The position numbers were made by a program, and so were the translations under genes. Positions 43,518 to 52,341 of a DNA stretch of 64,000 nt are shown piece by piece. Origin of the DNA: Palsa-504 sp963789225. Lineage in GTDB: Bacteria > Actinomycetota > Actinomycetes > Streptosporangiales > Streptosporangiaceae. The stretch covers positions 248,001 through 312,000 of the forward strand of contig CAWBKD010000036.1 of the NCBI GenBank assembly GCA_963789225.1, read 5' to 3'. Under the pieces are notes generated by a model. The model was not told where the DNA came from. It searched no databases and was given only the letters and a program-made list of their open reading frames with translations. Every line of letters begins with the position of its first letter. Position 1 is the first letter of the stretch.

Positions 43518-44207
43518 CTACGCCGACGGGAAGCCGGTCAGGTAGTGGGCACGAAGCTCGGCCCGCAGCCGGGCCAGGTCCCCGTCGTTGACCGCGTCGA
43601 CGATGCCCAGGTGCCGCCTGACTGTCTCGGCCATGTCTATGCCCTGGCGCTCGAGTTCGGCCCGCATGAGGGCACCCATCTGGCTGTTGAGCATGCACCA
43701 CAGGTCCTTGAGCCGCCGCCGTCCGGAGACGTCGATGAGCACCTCGTGAAACTGGGTATCGCTGTCGACCAGGGCGTCCATGTCATTGAGCCGGGCGGCG
43801 ACGGACATGTGTTCCAGGGCTAGCCGCAGCGCCTTCACCAGTTCTTTGCGGCGGGCGCCGAAGTCGCCCACCAGGCTCGCGTCCTCCAGCACGTACCTGG
43901 CGTAGCACACGTCTTCGGCGTCCTCGGTGGACATCCTGGTGACGACGCTATAGCGGCGCGGCACGATATCGATCAAGCCCTCGGCCCGCAGGCTGCGCAT
44001 GGCATCGCGGATGGTCCCGCGGCTGACCCCGAACTCGGCCGCGATGTTGGCCTCGACCAGCCGTGACTCGGCGGGAAGTTCGTTGTTAAGGATGCGGTGA
44101 CGCAGCACGCGGGTTACCGCTTCGGGAAGTGAGACATGCTCGAGAATGGCCCTATACCTGCTTCCTGCACGCGGCCGTCGCCCGTCGCTGTGGTTATAAC
44201 TCGCCAA
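43518..44207 (-). CDS. GntR family regulator, FadR/FCD subfamily
   Basis: The TTG at 44207 is the only suitable start; it overlaps the end of the DUF4438 gene by 14 bases. About 229 residues. The winged helix reads LPEAVTRVLRHRILNNELP and EFGVSRGTIRDAMRSLRAEGLI. The C-terminal FCD domain has the metal-binding DxxxH-like DTQFHEVL and later His residues (RRHLGIVDAV). FCD regulators bind carboxylate or sugar-acid ligands. The recurring GTCGACAATCG-like site beside this gene and at two other promoters of the locus suggests it represses the entire locus. Confidence 0.5.
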   Translation of the reverse strand: MASYNHSDGRRPRAGSRYRAILEHVSLPEAVTRVLRHRILNNELPAESRLVEANIAAEFGVSRGTIRDAMRSLRAEGLIDIVPRRYSVVTRMSTEDAEDVCYARYVLEDASLVGDFGARRKELVKALRLALEHMSVAARLNDMDALVDSDTQFHEVLIDVSGRRRLKDLWCMLNSQMGALMRAELERQGIDMAETVRRHLGIVDAVNDGDLARLRAELRAHYLTGFPSA

Positions 44208-45120
44208 CAGTCAACAATCGCACAACGGCTTCGGTCAAGCCCACGTGACCCGCCCGGTCCGGCGCTGCCCGCAGCACCTCCGCTGGGCCCGTGAGGATCG
44301 GCGTGATACCGGGCCCGTGGCCGGGCAGCGGGCTCGCGCCGTGCACGATCACGCCGACCGTGAGCCAGCCGCGACGATACCCGAGGTTGAACCGCGCGTC
44401 CAGGTCGGCGACGGCGACCAGGTCGCCGAGCAGCACGTCCCCGTCGGCGGCCGCGCCGGGGTCGGCCCGGCCCTCCGGCCCGTTCCCCGCCGCCGGCCCG
44501 GCGAGCTGGAGGTCCAGGTCCCAGCCGACCGCGGGCCGACCGATGCCGTTGCCCGCCAGCTTGCTCGGCACGACCGCCCGGACTCCGGCGGTCACGCTCG
44601 CGCCGTCGCCGCCCACGGTGATCGGCAGCAACGGCAGGGCGGCGGGGTCGGTATTGAGCAGGGTGACCTCGGCGGGGAAGCCGGGCGGCTGCCAGCCCTG
44701 GCCGCAGGTACGGACCGCGACCTGATCCGATGGCCGCATCCTGGCGAGGTCCTGCTGGTCGAAGCTCACCACGACACGTCCCTGCTCGCCGCGCTTGCCG
44801 ATGACGACACCCCGCGCGCCGACCGCCTGCCCGGTCCGAACGGTGGCCTGGTTGCCGATGCAGGAGTAGATCGTCAGCGCGTGCCGGGCGGCCGGATCCG
44901 GGTGCACCAGGCACGCGCCGGGCGCGGCGTGGTCGGCGTCCCGGCCGAACGACGACTCGCCGAGACGCAGGCTGAGGACGATCCCGCCGTCGCCCGCCGG
45001 CACGTACGGGCGGCCGTCGGCGCTGATCCGGTACGGCGTGTCGCCAAGCTCCGGGTGTTCGACCAGGCCGAGCAGGTTCACCGTGACGGCCCGGACGTCC
45101 TGGCTGGCCTGGCCGGTCAT
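44194..45120 (-). CDS. DUF4438 family protein (copy A)
   Basis: A 308-residue cytoplasmic protein. Family marks are ALTIYSCIGNQATV, GVVIGKRGEQGRVVVSF, the 'CGQGW' loop, the LLNTDPAALPLLPI strand and the GYRRGWLTVGVIVHG...GHGPGITPIL end. The DUF has no established activity. It lacks a signal peptide. The start (ATG at 45120) overlaps the stop of the second DUF4438 gene by four bases, so the two are translated together; they are clearly paralogous but diverged, which suggests a heteromeric complex or consecutive steps. Confidence 0.5.
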   Translation of the reverse strand: MTGQASQDVRAVTVNLLGLVEHPELGDTPYRISADGRPYVPAGDGGIVLSLRLGESSFGRDADHAAPGACLVHPDPAARHALTIYSCIGNQATVRTGQAVGARGVVIGKRGEQGRVVVSFDQQDLARMRPSDQVAVRTCGQGWQPPGFPAEVTLLNTDPAALPLLPITVGGDGASVTAGVRAVVPSKLAGNGIGRPAVGWDLDLQLAGPAAGNGPEGRADPGAAADGDVLLGDLVAVADLDARFNLGYRRGWLTVGVIVHGASPLPGHGPGITPILTGPAEVLRAAPDRAGHVGLTEAVVRLLTVGEL

Positions 45121-45995
45121 CGGCTCACCTCCTGGGCGGCGTGGAACCAGCTGGCCAGGTTGGCATCAGCGTCGGTGACCAGGCGGAACGCTTCCTCCGG
45201 CCCGCTCAGTAGCGTGCTCGGCCCAGGTCCGTGCCCGAAGAGCATGCATTGCCCGGTGGAGATGACGCCGATCGTGCGGTAGCCGCGCCGGTATCCGCGG
45301 CCGAAGCGGTGGTCGGAGTCCTGCAGGGCCACGACATCGCCGATCCGCAGACTCTCGAGCCCGAGGGACAGATCCGGACCGAGCCCTGCGTAGGCGCCCA
45401 TCAGGTCGGTATTGGCGTACTCGGAAACCATGCCTGCGCCGGCCCCGATCGCCTCGGCGGGCACGACGGCGGCGACATGGACCTCAAGCCGGCCATCGCC
45501 CGTGGTGCCGCCGGGAAGGCTGGCCAGTAGCTCGGGCGAGCAGTTCTTGACCGTGATCGCCGGGTGATCGGTTAGCGCGAGGCCCTGGCCGGTCGCGGTC
45601 ACCGTGACCCGGTCCCCTGTGGCGATGCCCGCCATCGTCGCGGCCGGGAAGTCGACCAAGACGTAGGCATGCTGGCCGATCACGTGGCCGACGGCGCCCG
45701 TCGCCGGGCCGCTGGCTACCTCGACCGGATTCCCGACACAGGTCAGGAACTGCAGGGCCATATTCGCGCGCGGATCCGCATGCCGGACGGACGCGCCGGG
45801 CTCGAGGTGGTCCGACGCGTAGCCGGTGGCGGGGTCACCGCAGTGCACCCCGAGCGTCACCCCGCCCATGCCAGGCAGCGCGAACGGCTGGCCGTCCGGG
45901 CCGACCCGGTAGGCATGCCGGTCCGCGAGTGCGGGCCAGACCTCCCCCGCGAGCACCTGGCTGACGAGGCGGGCGGCATTCGAGGCGACCCTCAC
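45117..45995 (-). CDS. DUF4438 family protein (copy B)
   Basis: I use the GTG at 45995, which overlaps the stop of the oxidoreductase gene (GTGA); the open frame further upstream lies inside that gene and is its shadow. 292 residues with ALQFLTCVGNPVEVA, GHVIGQHAYVLVDF, GQGLALTDHPAITVKN, GRGYRRGYRTIGVIS and GHGPGPSTLLSGPEEA, the same landmarks as copy A. Function is unknown. Two DUF4438 genes in tandem between dehydrogenases hint at an enzyme acting on a sugar-acid or lactone intermediate, but this is inference. Confidence 0.5.
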   Translation of the reverse strand: MRVASNAARLVSQVLAGEVWPALADRHAYRVGPDGQPFALPGMGGVTLGVHCGDPATGYASDHLEPGASVRHADPRANMALQFLTCVGNPVEVASGPATGAVGHVIGQHAYVLVDFPAATMAGIATGDRVTVTATGQGLALTDHPAITVKNCSPELLASLPGGTTGDGRLEVHVAAVVPAEAIGAGAGMVSEYANTDLMGAYAGLGPDLSLGLESLRIGDVVALQDSDHRFGRGYRRGYRTIGVISTGQCMLFGHGPGPSTLLSGPEEAFRLVTDADANLASWFHAAQEVSR

Positions 45996-47176
45996 GAGGC
46001 GGTCTTCGCGCTCGCACCGTGGCCGCTCGAGGCCTGCGTGCCGGCCGGGACGTCCGGCTCGCCGAGCGGGAAGCTTACCCAGGCGCGGGTTCGGAAGGAG
46101 CGCTCGAACGCGTTGATCGTCTCCTGCACCAGGGCGCCCTGGGCGAAATCCCCCCCGCCCGGCCGGGCCGGATCGAGGATGTCGCTGATGAAGTCGCTCA
46201 CCAGGCCCGAGTAGAACAGGTACTCCCACGGCTCACCCGAGTGCCCGCCAGGCGGGAAGTAACTGGCCGGGATCTGCACCTCGGCGAACTCGACCGCGCC
46301 CTTGGTCGCGGTCTTGATCGTCTGGCAGATTCCGAACTCGTCCACCAGCCGTACGATCAGCGCCCCCTCGGAGCCGTAGATCCGGGCCTCGATGCCGGGG
46401 TAGTTCCCGATGGTGACGTAGGAGGACTGGATCGACGCGAGCGCACCGGAGGAGAACTCGGCGATCCACATGTCCCCGTCGTCGATGTTGGCCCTGGTCA
46501 TCTGGCCGGTGTCGCGGATCATCCGCTTGGGCACGAAGTTGCGCATCGCGCCGACCACTGCGGTCAGCGGCGAGCCGAGCCACCAGTGCATGATGTCGAT
46601 GATCGGTGCGCCGTACCCCTCGATCGAGGACACCGCGATCTGCGCCGGGTCGGCCTCCAGATCGACCTGCCGCAGCGGCGTCGCCGGGTCGATCCACTGG
46701 CTGTTCTGCTCGAATCCGTTGAAGATGAAGGGCTCGCCGACGAACCCGGAGTCGATCAGGTCCTTCGCGTACTTGACCGCGGGCGCGTACCTGAAGGTGA
46801 ACCCGAGCTTGGTGCGCAGGCCCTGCTCGGCGGCGAGCCGCGCGGCCGCCCTGGTCTGCCGGTAGTCGGCGTGCACCGGCTTCTCGCATAGCACGTGCTT
46901 GCCGGCCGACAGGGCGTCCCAGGAGATCTGGAAGTGCGGCCGATTGCCCGTGGCGACGTCGATGACGTCGATATCCGGAGCGTCCAGGAGCTCCCGGTAG
47001 TCGGTCACGGCCCGAGGAACGCCGAATGTGCTCCTCGCTTCGGCCAGGGCTGCCTCGTTCACGTCGGCGAGCGCGACCACCTCCGCACGCGGATCGCGCA
47101 GCCAGCCGGGGATATGCGCGACCTGCGCCCAGTGCCCCGTGCCGACGACCGCGACCCGGACCCGGTCTGCTGTCAT
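45992..47176 (-). CDS. Gfo/Idh/MocA family oxidoreductase
   Basis: A 394-residue enzyme. The Rossmann motif VAVVGTGHWAQVAHIPG is at the N-terminus, then CEKPVHADY with the conserved EKP Lys. The C-terminal domain has GYGAPIIDIMHWW with the likely catalytic Asp/His, and NIDDGDMWIAEFSSGA. Members oxidise sugars, inositols or amino sugars with NAD(P). It is about half identical by eye to the divergent Gfo/Idh protein at 48438 over the whole length, with the same 394 residues, so the two are paralogues within one pathway. Confidence 0.5.
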   Translation of the reverse strand: MTADRVRVAVVGTGHWAQVAHIPGWLRDPRAEVVALADVNEAALAEARSTFGVPRAVTDYRELLDAPDIDVIDVATGNRPHFQISWDALSAGKHVLCEKPVHADYRQTRAAARLAAEQGLRTKLGFTFRYAPAVKYAKDLIDSGFVGEPFIFNGFEQNSQWIDPATPLRQVDLEADPAQIAVSSIEGYGAPIIDIMHWWLGSPLTAVVGAMRNFVPKRMIRDTGQMTRANIDDGDMWIAEFSSGALASIQSSYVTIGNYPGIEARIYGSEGALIVRLVDEFGICQTIKTATKGAVEFAEVQIPASYFPPGGHSGEPWEYLFYSGLVSDFISDILDPARPGGGDFAQGALVQETINAFERSFRTRAWVSFPLGEPDVPAGTQASSGHGASAKTAS

Positions 47177-47206
47177 GACCTCCGCCTTTCCATCCGCCGC
47201 CTGCCG

Positions 47207-48241
47207 CTAGTACCCGGCGGCGCGGTCGTAGACGTTGCGCAGCTCCCGGCCGTCGAGCCAGCGCCGCAGGTTGTCGCAGAACAAGTCGGTGATGAGACCG
47301 TTCTCGGCGGCGACGGTGGCCGCCGAGTGCGGGGAGATGACGACGTTCGGCAGCGCCCACAACGGCGAGCTCGGGGGCAGCGGCTCCACCGCGAACACGT
47401 CGAGGAACGCCCCGCCGAGGTGCCCGGAGGTCAGCGCGTCGATCAGCGCATCCTCGTCGACAATCGGCCCGCGGCTGACGTTCACCACGACCGCGCCACG
47501 CGGCAGCAGCCGCAGTTGCCTGGCCCCGACCAGGCCTGCTGTCTCCTCGGTCAGCGGGCAGGCGAGGATCAGCGCATCCGCCTCAGGCAGCGCCTCGTCG
47601 AGCCGGTCGGAGCTGACGTAGGAGCTGACGCCGGGTACGTCGTACCTGTGCCCTGGCCGCCCGACCCCGCACACCCGCAGGCCGACCTGTGACAGCAGCC
47701 GGGCGACCGCCTGGCCTATCCCGCCCAGGCCGACGACCACGACGCGGCGTCCCGCGAGCTGCGCGGTGGTATGCCGCTGCCAGTGCCGTTCGGCCTGCCA
47801 GGCCGCGAGCTGCGGGATGCCCTTCGCGAAGTACAGCATGCCAAGGAGCGCGAACTCCGCCAGTGGCGTCCCGTGCACCCCGGCCGCCGTGGTGAAGATC
47901 AGGTCAGATCGGACCAGGCCAGTCCGCTCCAGGAAGCCGCCCAGTCCCGCGCTGGTGCCCTGGACCCAGCGCAGCCGGGGGCAGTTCCGCGGCATGCCGG
48001 CCGGGTCCTGCCAGTCAAAGTCGAAGCTGACGTCGGCCTGGGCCCGGATCCGGGACCATCGGTCCTGCTCGGCCGCGGTGAGCTGGCGTGGCACGCCGGA
48101 ATGATCGGCGGCGTACCGCGGCGCGGGGATCAGGTCGGGCTCGTAGAGCGCGCGCACGCGCGGGTCCGCTTCCTCAATCCGGGCCACCAGCTCTGGCTCG
48201 AGCGGGGTGGCGACGAGGACGCGCACGGCGTCGGGCTTCAT
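47207..48241 (-). CDS. D-2-hydroxyacid dehydrogenase
   Basis: A 344-residue protein. NAD-binding VVVVGLGGIGQAVARLL is in the middle, flanked by the substrate domain halves. Catalytic Arg is in NVSRGPIVDEDALIDAL, Glu in DVFAVEPLP and His in ISPHSAAT, the complete triad. The family reversibly reduces 2-keto acids, often glyoxylate/hydroxypyruvate. It is the first gene of the minus-strand operon (through the SDR at 42685) and begins 20 bases from the inverted repeat in the divergent promoter region. Confidence 0.5.
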   Translation of the reverse strand: MKPDAVRVLVATPLEPELVARIEEADPRVRALYEPDLIPAPRYAADHSGVPRQLTAAEQDRWSRIRAQADVSFDFDWQDPAGMPRNCPRLRWVQGTSAGLGGFLERTGLVRSDLIFTTAAGVHGTPLAEFALLGMLYFAKGIPQLAAWQAERHWQRHTTAQLAGRRVVVVGLGGIGQAVARLLSQVGLRVCGVGRPGHRYDVPGVSSYVSSDRLDEALPEADALILACPLTEETAGLVGARQLRLLPRGAVVVNVSRGPIVDEDALIDALTSGHLGGAFLDVFAVEPLPPSSPLWALPNVVISPHSAATVAAENGLITDLFCDNLRRWLDGRELRNVYDRAAGY

Positions 48242-48260
48242 CGATCCTCATCAAGCCAAT

Positions 48261-48283
48261 TGTCGATAGTCAACCATGACTAT
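48261..48283 (-). promoter_or_regulatory. Operator-like dyad in front of the hydroxyacid dehydrogenase operon
   Basis: ATAGTCA-ACCA-TGACTAT is a perfect 7-bp inverted repeat (48266-48283), 25 bases before the ATG at 48241. It overlaps GTCGATAGTCA (48262-48272), which matches the GTCGACAATCG sites of this locus at 8 of 11 positions. It probably contributes to GntR control of the leftward operon. Confidence 0.5.
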
Positions 48284-48331
48284 GGCCTAGTCGCCTCGGT
48301 CGGTCAAGCCTGGGCTGCGTGCCTGTACTTA

Positions 48332-48383
48332 TTGACGGGTGGGTTCGGTTTAGTCCACGATGGAACTGCTGTCGACAATCGAC
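48332..48383 (+). promoter_or_regulatory. Promoter and GntR-type operator of the rightward Gfo/Idh genes
   Basis: TTGACG (48332-48337) and CACGAT (48356-48361) are 18 bases apart. Two bases after the predicted transcription start is the palindrome TGTCGACA (48370-48377) within GTCGACAATCG (48371-48381). The same order and near-identical site occurs at the second ABC promoter at 34453-34512, which supports shared control. Confidence 0.5.
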
Positions 48384-48437
48384 GATATTACGCGGCTGCG
48401 CCGCTGCGTCCGCCGCTGAGCCAGGAGGACGGAGCGC

Positions 48438-49622
48438 ATGGCAGCGAAGCGACTCGGCGTTGGCGTCATCGGAGCCGGACGATGGGCGAACTGGGCGCAC
48501 CTGCCCGGCTGGGCCAGGGATGATCGCTGCCGGATCGTCGGCGTCTGCGATCTCGACCCGCAGCGCGCCGGCGAGTCGGCCGCGAAGTACGGCGCACTGG
48601 CCTTCCAGGATTACCGGGAGTTGCTCAAGCGGGACGACATCGACGTCATCAACGTCGTCACCCGCGACAACGAGCACTTCGAGATCAACATGGCGGCCCT
48701 CGAGGCCGGCAAGCACGTGCTCAGCGAGAAGCCGGTGGCTCACGATCATCACGACGTCCGGCGAGCGGCGGAACTGGCCGCCGCGAGCGGCCTCAAGACG
48801 AAGGTCGGCCTGACCTTCCGCTACAGCCCGGCCGTCCGCTACCTGAAGGACCTGATCGCGGGGGGCGACCTGGGTACTCCCTACATCTACAACGCCTACG
48901 AGCAGAACTCACAGTGGCTGAATCCGCAGACTCCGCTGCGGAACAGCTCGCGCGCCAACGACGGCCCGATCAAGGTAGCTTCACTGGAAGGCTACGGCGC
49001 CCCGGTCATCGACATCGGCCACTGGCTGATGGATTCCGACCTGACCGCCGTCGTGGGCGTGCTGCGCAACTTCGTGCCGGAGCGGATCATCGCCGACACC
49101 GGCCTGTTGACGCGTACCAACATCGACGACGGGGACATCTTCATCGGCGAGTTCGCCAGCGGCGCCATCTGCTCGGTGCAGAGCAGCTTCGTGACCGTCG
49201 GTAACTATCCAGGGATCGAGGTGCGCGTGTACGGGAGCAACGGCGCTGCGATCGCACGGCTGGTCGAGGAGTTCGGCATCTGCGAGACGTTCAAGATGGC
49301 CCGGCCGGACGACGTGGAGTTCCGCGACGTGGAAGTGCCGGAGCGTTACTACCCGGCCGGAGGCAGCCCGCGGGAGTCCTGGCGAACGCTGTACTACGCG
49401 AACCTCACCGCGAATTTCGCCAGCGAGATACTCGGCGAGATCGACGGGAACGAGGGCAACTTCGACGACGGCCTGTGGGTCCAGGAAGTCATCAACGCCG
49501 TGGAGATCTCCCACCACGAGCGCCGGTGGGTCACCCTTCCGCTGGACGGCGGCCCACACGCGCACGCGGCCGGCCATGATGGCGGTACCGAGTCGAATCC
49601 GGACGCAGAGGGGCTGGCATGA
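48438..49622 (+). CDS. Gfo/Idh/MocA family oxidoreductase
   Basis: A 394-residue protein with a good AGGAGGACGGA before the ATG. Nucleotide-binding VGVIGAGRWANWAHLPGW, SEKPVAHD, and GYGAPVIDIGHWLM and TRTNIDDGDIFIGEFASGA in the C-terminal domain parallel the divergent enzyme at 45992. The likely role is oxidation or reduction of a cyclic polyol or sugar intermediate using NAD(P). It starts the rightward transcription unit and is followed seven bases later by another Gfo/Idh gene. Confidence 0.5.
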   Translation: MAAKRLGVGVIGAGRWANWAHLPGWARDDRCRIVGVCDLDPQRAGESAAKYGALAFQDYRELLKRDDIDVINVVTRDNEHFEINMAALEAGKHVLSEKPVAHDHHDVRRAAELAAASGLKTKVGLTFRYSPAVRYLKDLIAGGDLGTPYIYNAYEQNSQWLNPQTPLRNSSRANDGPIKVASLEGYGAPVIDIGHWLMDSDLTAVVGVLRNFVPERIIADTGLLTRTNIDDGDIFIGEFASGAICSVQSSFVTVGNYPGIEVRVYGSNGAAIARLVEEFGICETFKMARPDDVEFRDVEVPERYYPAGGSPRESWRTLYYANLTANFASEILGEIDGNEGNFDDGLWVQEVINAVEISHHERRWVTLPLDGGPHAHAAGHDGGTESNPDAEGLA

Positions 49623-49629
49623 CGCCACC

Positions 49630-50610
49630 ATGAGTGCCAGTGGGCAGGTGCGGTGGGGCATTGCCGGCACCGCGAATATCGCGCGGGCCCAGTTCCTACC
49701 GGCCCTCCGGCAGGCGGGCGGCATCGCCGCGGCGGTGGCCAGCCGGGACGCGGCGCGAGCCGCGCAGTTCGCCAGCGACAACGGCATCGGGCGATCCATC
49801 GCCGGCTACGAGAACCTCATCACCGACCCCGGCGTCGACGCGCTCTACATTCCCCTGCCGAATTCCATGCACGCCGAGTGGACGATCCGGGCGCTCGAGG
49901 TCGGACGGCCGGTCCTGTGCGAGAAGCCGCTCTGCGGCACTCTGCCCGACACGGAGCGGGTGCTCGAGGTCGCCGGACGGACGGGGACGCCACTGTGGGA
50001 GGCCTTCGCCTTTCCGTTCCACCTTCAGCTGCACGAGATCAAGAAGCTGCTCAAGGACGGTGCCATCGGCGAGCTGATGGAGATCAAGTCCAACTTCCAC
50101 TTCCGGCTCAGGAACCCGGCCAACATCCGGCTCTCCCGGCAGCTCCAGGGCGGCGCGCTGCTCGATGTCGGCTGCTATCCGGTCCGGCTCGCACAGGAAC
50201 TGTTCGGGCCGACCTACGATGCGGCCTGGGCCAGTGCCGTCATGGGCGGTGACGGAGTCGACGTGGACACCTGGGGCGTGCTCAACTACCCGGGCGGGCG
50301 GCGGCTCATGCTCTCTAGCGGCCTGGGCCGAAGTTATGACACCTTCACGACGCTGGAGGGGACGAGCGGCCAGATCCGCATCACCAACCCGTTCCACCCC
50401 GGCCCGGCTGACTCCTACCAGCTGGTCGTCGGGTCATCCGAGGACCAGACGTTCAGGTCCGGGGCCCACGAGCCCTCGTTCACCGCGGCTATCCGTCACA
50501 TCAACGCCGTGCTTGGCGGCAGCGAGCCGCCCCGGCAGCTGGCGGTCGAGACGTCGCTGCCGACGGCCAGGGCGCTTGCCGACCTGGCCGCGTGCTTCCG
50601 CTCGACCTGA
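49630..50610 (+). CDS. Gfo/Idh/MocA family oxidoreductase, dihydrodiol-dehydrogenase type
   Basis: The ATG at 49630 gives 326 residues; the longer open frame includes the end of the preceding gene. It has GIAGTANIARAQFLPAL, LCEKPLCGT and GGALLDVGCYPVRLAQELFG, the last typical of the glucose-fructose oxidoreductase/dimeric dihydrodiol dehydrogenase branch, with the Tyr-type active site. It is therefore not a close paralogue of the previous two. It probably catalyses a different redox step on the same substrate class. A convergent gene follows after 46 bases; I see no strong terminator between them. Confidence 0.5.
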   Translation: MSASGQVRWGIAGTANIARAQFLPALRQAGGIAAAVASRDAARAAQFASDNGIGRSIAGYENLITDPGVDALYIPLPNSMHAEWTIRALEVGRPVLCEKPLCGTLPDTERVLEVAGRTGTPLWEAFAFPFHLQLHEIKKLLKDGAIGELMEIKSNFHFRLRNPANIRLSRQLQGGALLDVGCYPVRLAQELFGPTYDAAWASAVMGGDGVDVDTWGVLNYPGGRRLMLSSGLGRSYDTFTTLEGTSGQIRITNPFHPGPADSYQLVVGSSEDQTFRSGAHEPSFTAAIRHINAVLGGSEPPRQLAVETSLPTARALADLAACFRST

Positions 50611-50656
50611 TCAAGCGCTGCCCTCCTCTCCGGACGCGTCGGCGGTGGGACGGTGC

Positions 50657-52222
50657 CTAGCTTTCCCGCTGCACCGTGTCCGACCGGCCGAGCACATGGC
50701 CGCTCGCGTCGTTCGCGGCCACGGCGAAGTACGGCCCGGTGGAATTCACCGTGATCATCGTCTCGAAGCCGGTGCGCCGCTGCGACCCGGCCTCGCTGAG
50801 CTGGGTCGCCGTGCTGCCGGCCAGCACCATCCAGCTGCTCAGCTCGGTCGCCCCGTTCCAGCTGGCGTACACGACCGAGCCGCCGGCCTGGTTCACCCGC
50901 GCGGCGACCGCCGGCTGGTCGGTGGGGTAGCCGGTCCAGCCTGCGGTGAACGCGCGGTACGACTGGTCTCCGATCGGGAACTGGCCGTCGAGCAGCAGCG
51001 TCCCGTTCTCGGCGAACTCGGTGAAGTACGGCAGGTTGCCCCAGCCGACCAGCACCCGGCCGTCGGCGAGCAGCTGCATGCTGCCCTGGTTGGCGGCCAG
51101 CAGCTTGGCCGGATGGGTGTAGCTGCGGCTCAGCGTCGCGCGCATGGCGGCAGTGTCCAGGTCGAGCAGGATGGCACGGGACTGCGGCTCTTTCTGCGGC
51201 GACGCGGCGTCGTCGAACAGGGACAGGCTCTGCGTTCCTCGCGGGCGGGCGTGGTGCTGCCACCAGAACGTGGCGCCCGGGCCCATCTGGAAGCTTGACC
51301 GCCGCCCGCCGAGCCGCCACTGCAGCTCACCGCCGGGTCTTGCGATCTTGTAGACGGTGCAGGTATTGCGGGCGGAGATGATCAGGTTCCCGTCGTGCGC
51401 CACCGCGATCGAGTTGATGTGGAAGTAGTCGAACGGCGCCTTAGCGGTCCCGCCGGAGAACGCGGCGTAGGTGTCGGTGACCGGCACCCAATCCAGGCTG
51501 TTCCACTCGAACAGCACCGCGCCGGACGCGATGTCGATCTCGAGGACCGAGCCGGTCAGCGCCGTTCCGTTGGCCGGGCCGCCGAGCGCGGACAGGTCCG
51601 CCGGCCTCGGCCGTACCGCCGTGATCAGCGCCGTATCCTGCGGGCTGATGATGAACTCGTGCAGGTCGGCGGACAGGCCATCGCCCCCGCTGATGGTGGC
51701 TATGGTGCGGTAGGAGCTGTCCGCGATCACCGCCTGGCCGTAACCGACACCCTGGCTCACCCGCCCTTCCCACCAAGTGAGCACCGGCTGCCCCCGGTAC
51801 GTCTGAGTCTGCAGGTCCACCCGCCCCATGCCCTTGTCCGCGGGGTAGCCGGTGTTCGGGGAGAACCAGACCAGGTTGCCGTACCGGTCCAGGATCATCA
51901 GGCCCGGCTGGCCGGGCCCGGTCAGGGGATAGCCGGCCGGGGCCAGGATGAAATACGGCGGATCGCCGGCGGCCGGAGGGCTGTGGCGGGTGACGGTGAT
52001 GGCCGGCGGGGTGAGATCGGGGCGGGTCACGAAGTGCAGCACGCCGCCGCTGTTGTCAGGCGTCACCGGGGCGCCCGGCGTGCTCGCGGCTGCCTCGCCC
52101 GCCGACGCGGGGTGCGGCCAGGCGTACCCGCCGATGCCCGCCAGCGTCAGACCGGCCGTGCCCGCGACGGCTGCCCCGCCGTACCGCATGATGTCCCGGC
52201 GGGTCAGTCCGTCGCGCGCCAT
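50657..52222 (-). CDS. Tat-exported arylsulfotransferase-like protein
   Basis: A 521-residue protein. The N-terminus LTRRDIMRYGGAAVAGTAGLTLAG is a Tat signal. The rest has the WD/propeller-like pattern of the Arylsulfotran_2 family: LMILDRYGNLVWFSPN, DLHEFIISPQDTALIT, FDYFHINSIAVAHDGNLIISARN and WWQHHARPRG, with His residues that match the family's active-site area. Arylsulfate sulfotransferases move sulfate between phenols without PAPS; many actinobacterial members are uncharacterised. It sits downstream of two ECF sigma genes with 119 bases between, so it may belong to their regulon. Confidence 0.5.
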   Translation of the reverse strand: MARDGLTRRDIMRYGGAAVAGTAGLTLAGIGGYAWPHPASAGEAAASTPGAPVTPDNSGGVLHFVTRPDLTPPAITVTRHSPPAAGDPPYFILAPAGYPLTGPGQPGLMILDRYGNLVWFSPNTGYPADKGMGRVDLQTQTYRGQPVLTWWEGRVSQGVGYGQAVIADSSYRTIATISGGDGLSADLHEFIISPQDTALITAVRPRPADLSALGGPANGTALTGSVLEIDIASGAVLFEWNSLDWVPVTDTYAAFSGGTAKAPFDYFHINSIAVAHDGNLIISARNTCTVYKIARPGGELQWRLGGRRSSFQMGPGATFWWQHHARPRGTQSLSLFDDAASPQKEPQSRAILLDLDTAAMRATLSRSYTHPAKLLAANQGSMQLLADGRVLVGWGNLPYFTEFAENGTLLLDGQFPIGDQSYRAFTAGWTGYPTDQPAVAARVNQAGGSVVYASWNGATELSSWMVLAGSTATQLSEAGSQRRTGFETMITVNSTGPYFAVAANDASGHVLGRSDTVQRES

Positions 52223-52341
52223 ATGCCACCTCCACGTGAGCTGGAACCATACTGACCTGCACAGCTGGAGAAAATGGCCAGGAAACCATCAGGTTCCCGT
52301 TGAGAAGCCGCAGAACTCGCTGAGGGCCGGGTGGCCGCGAG

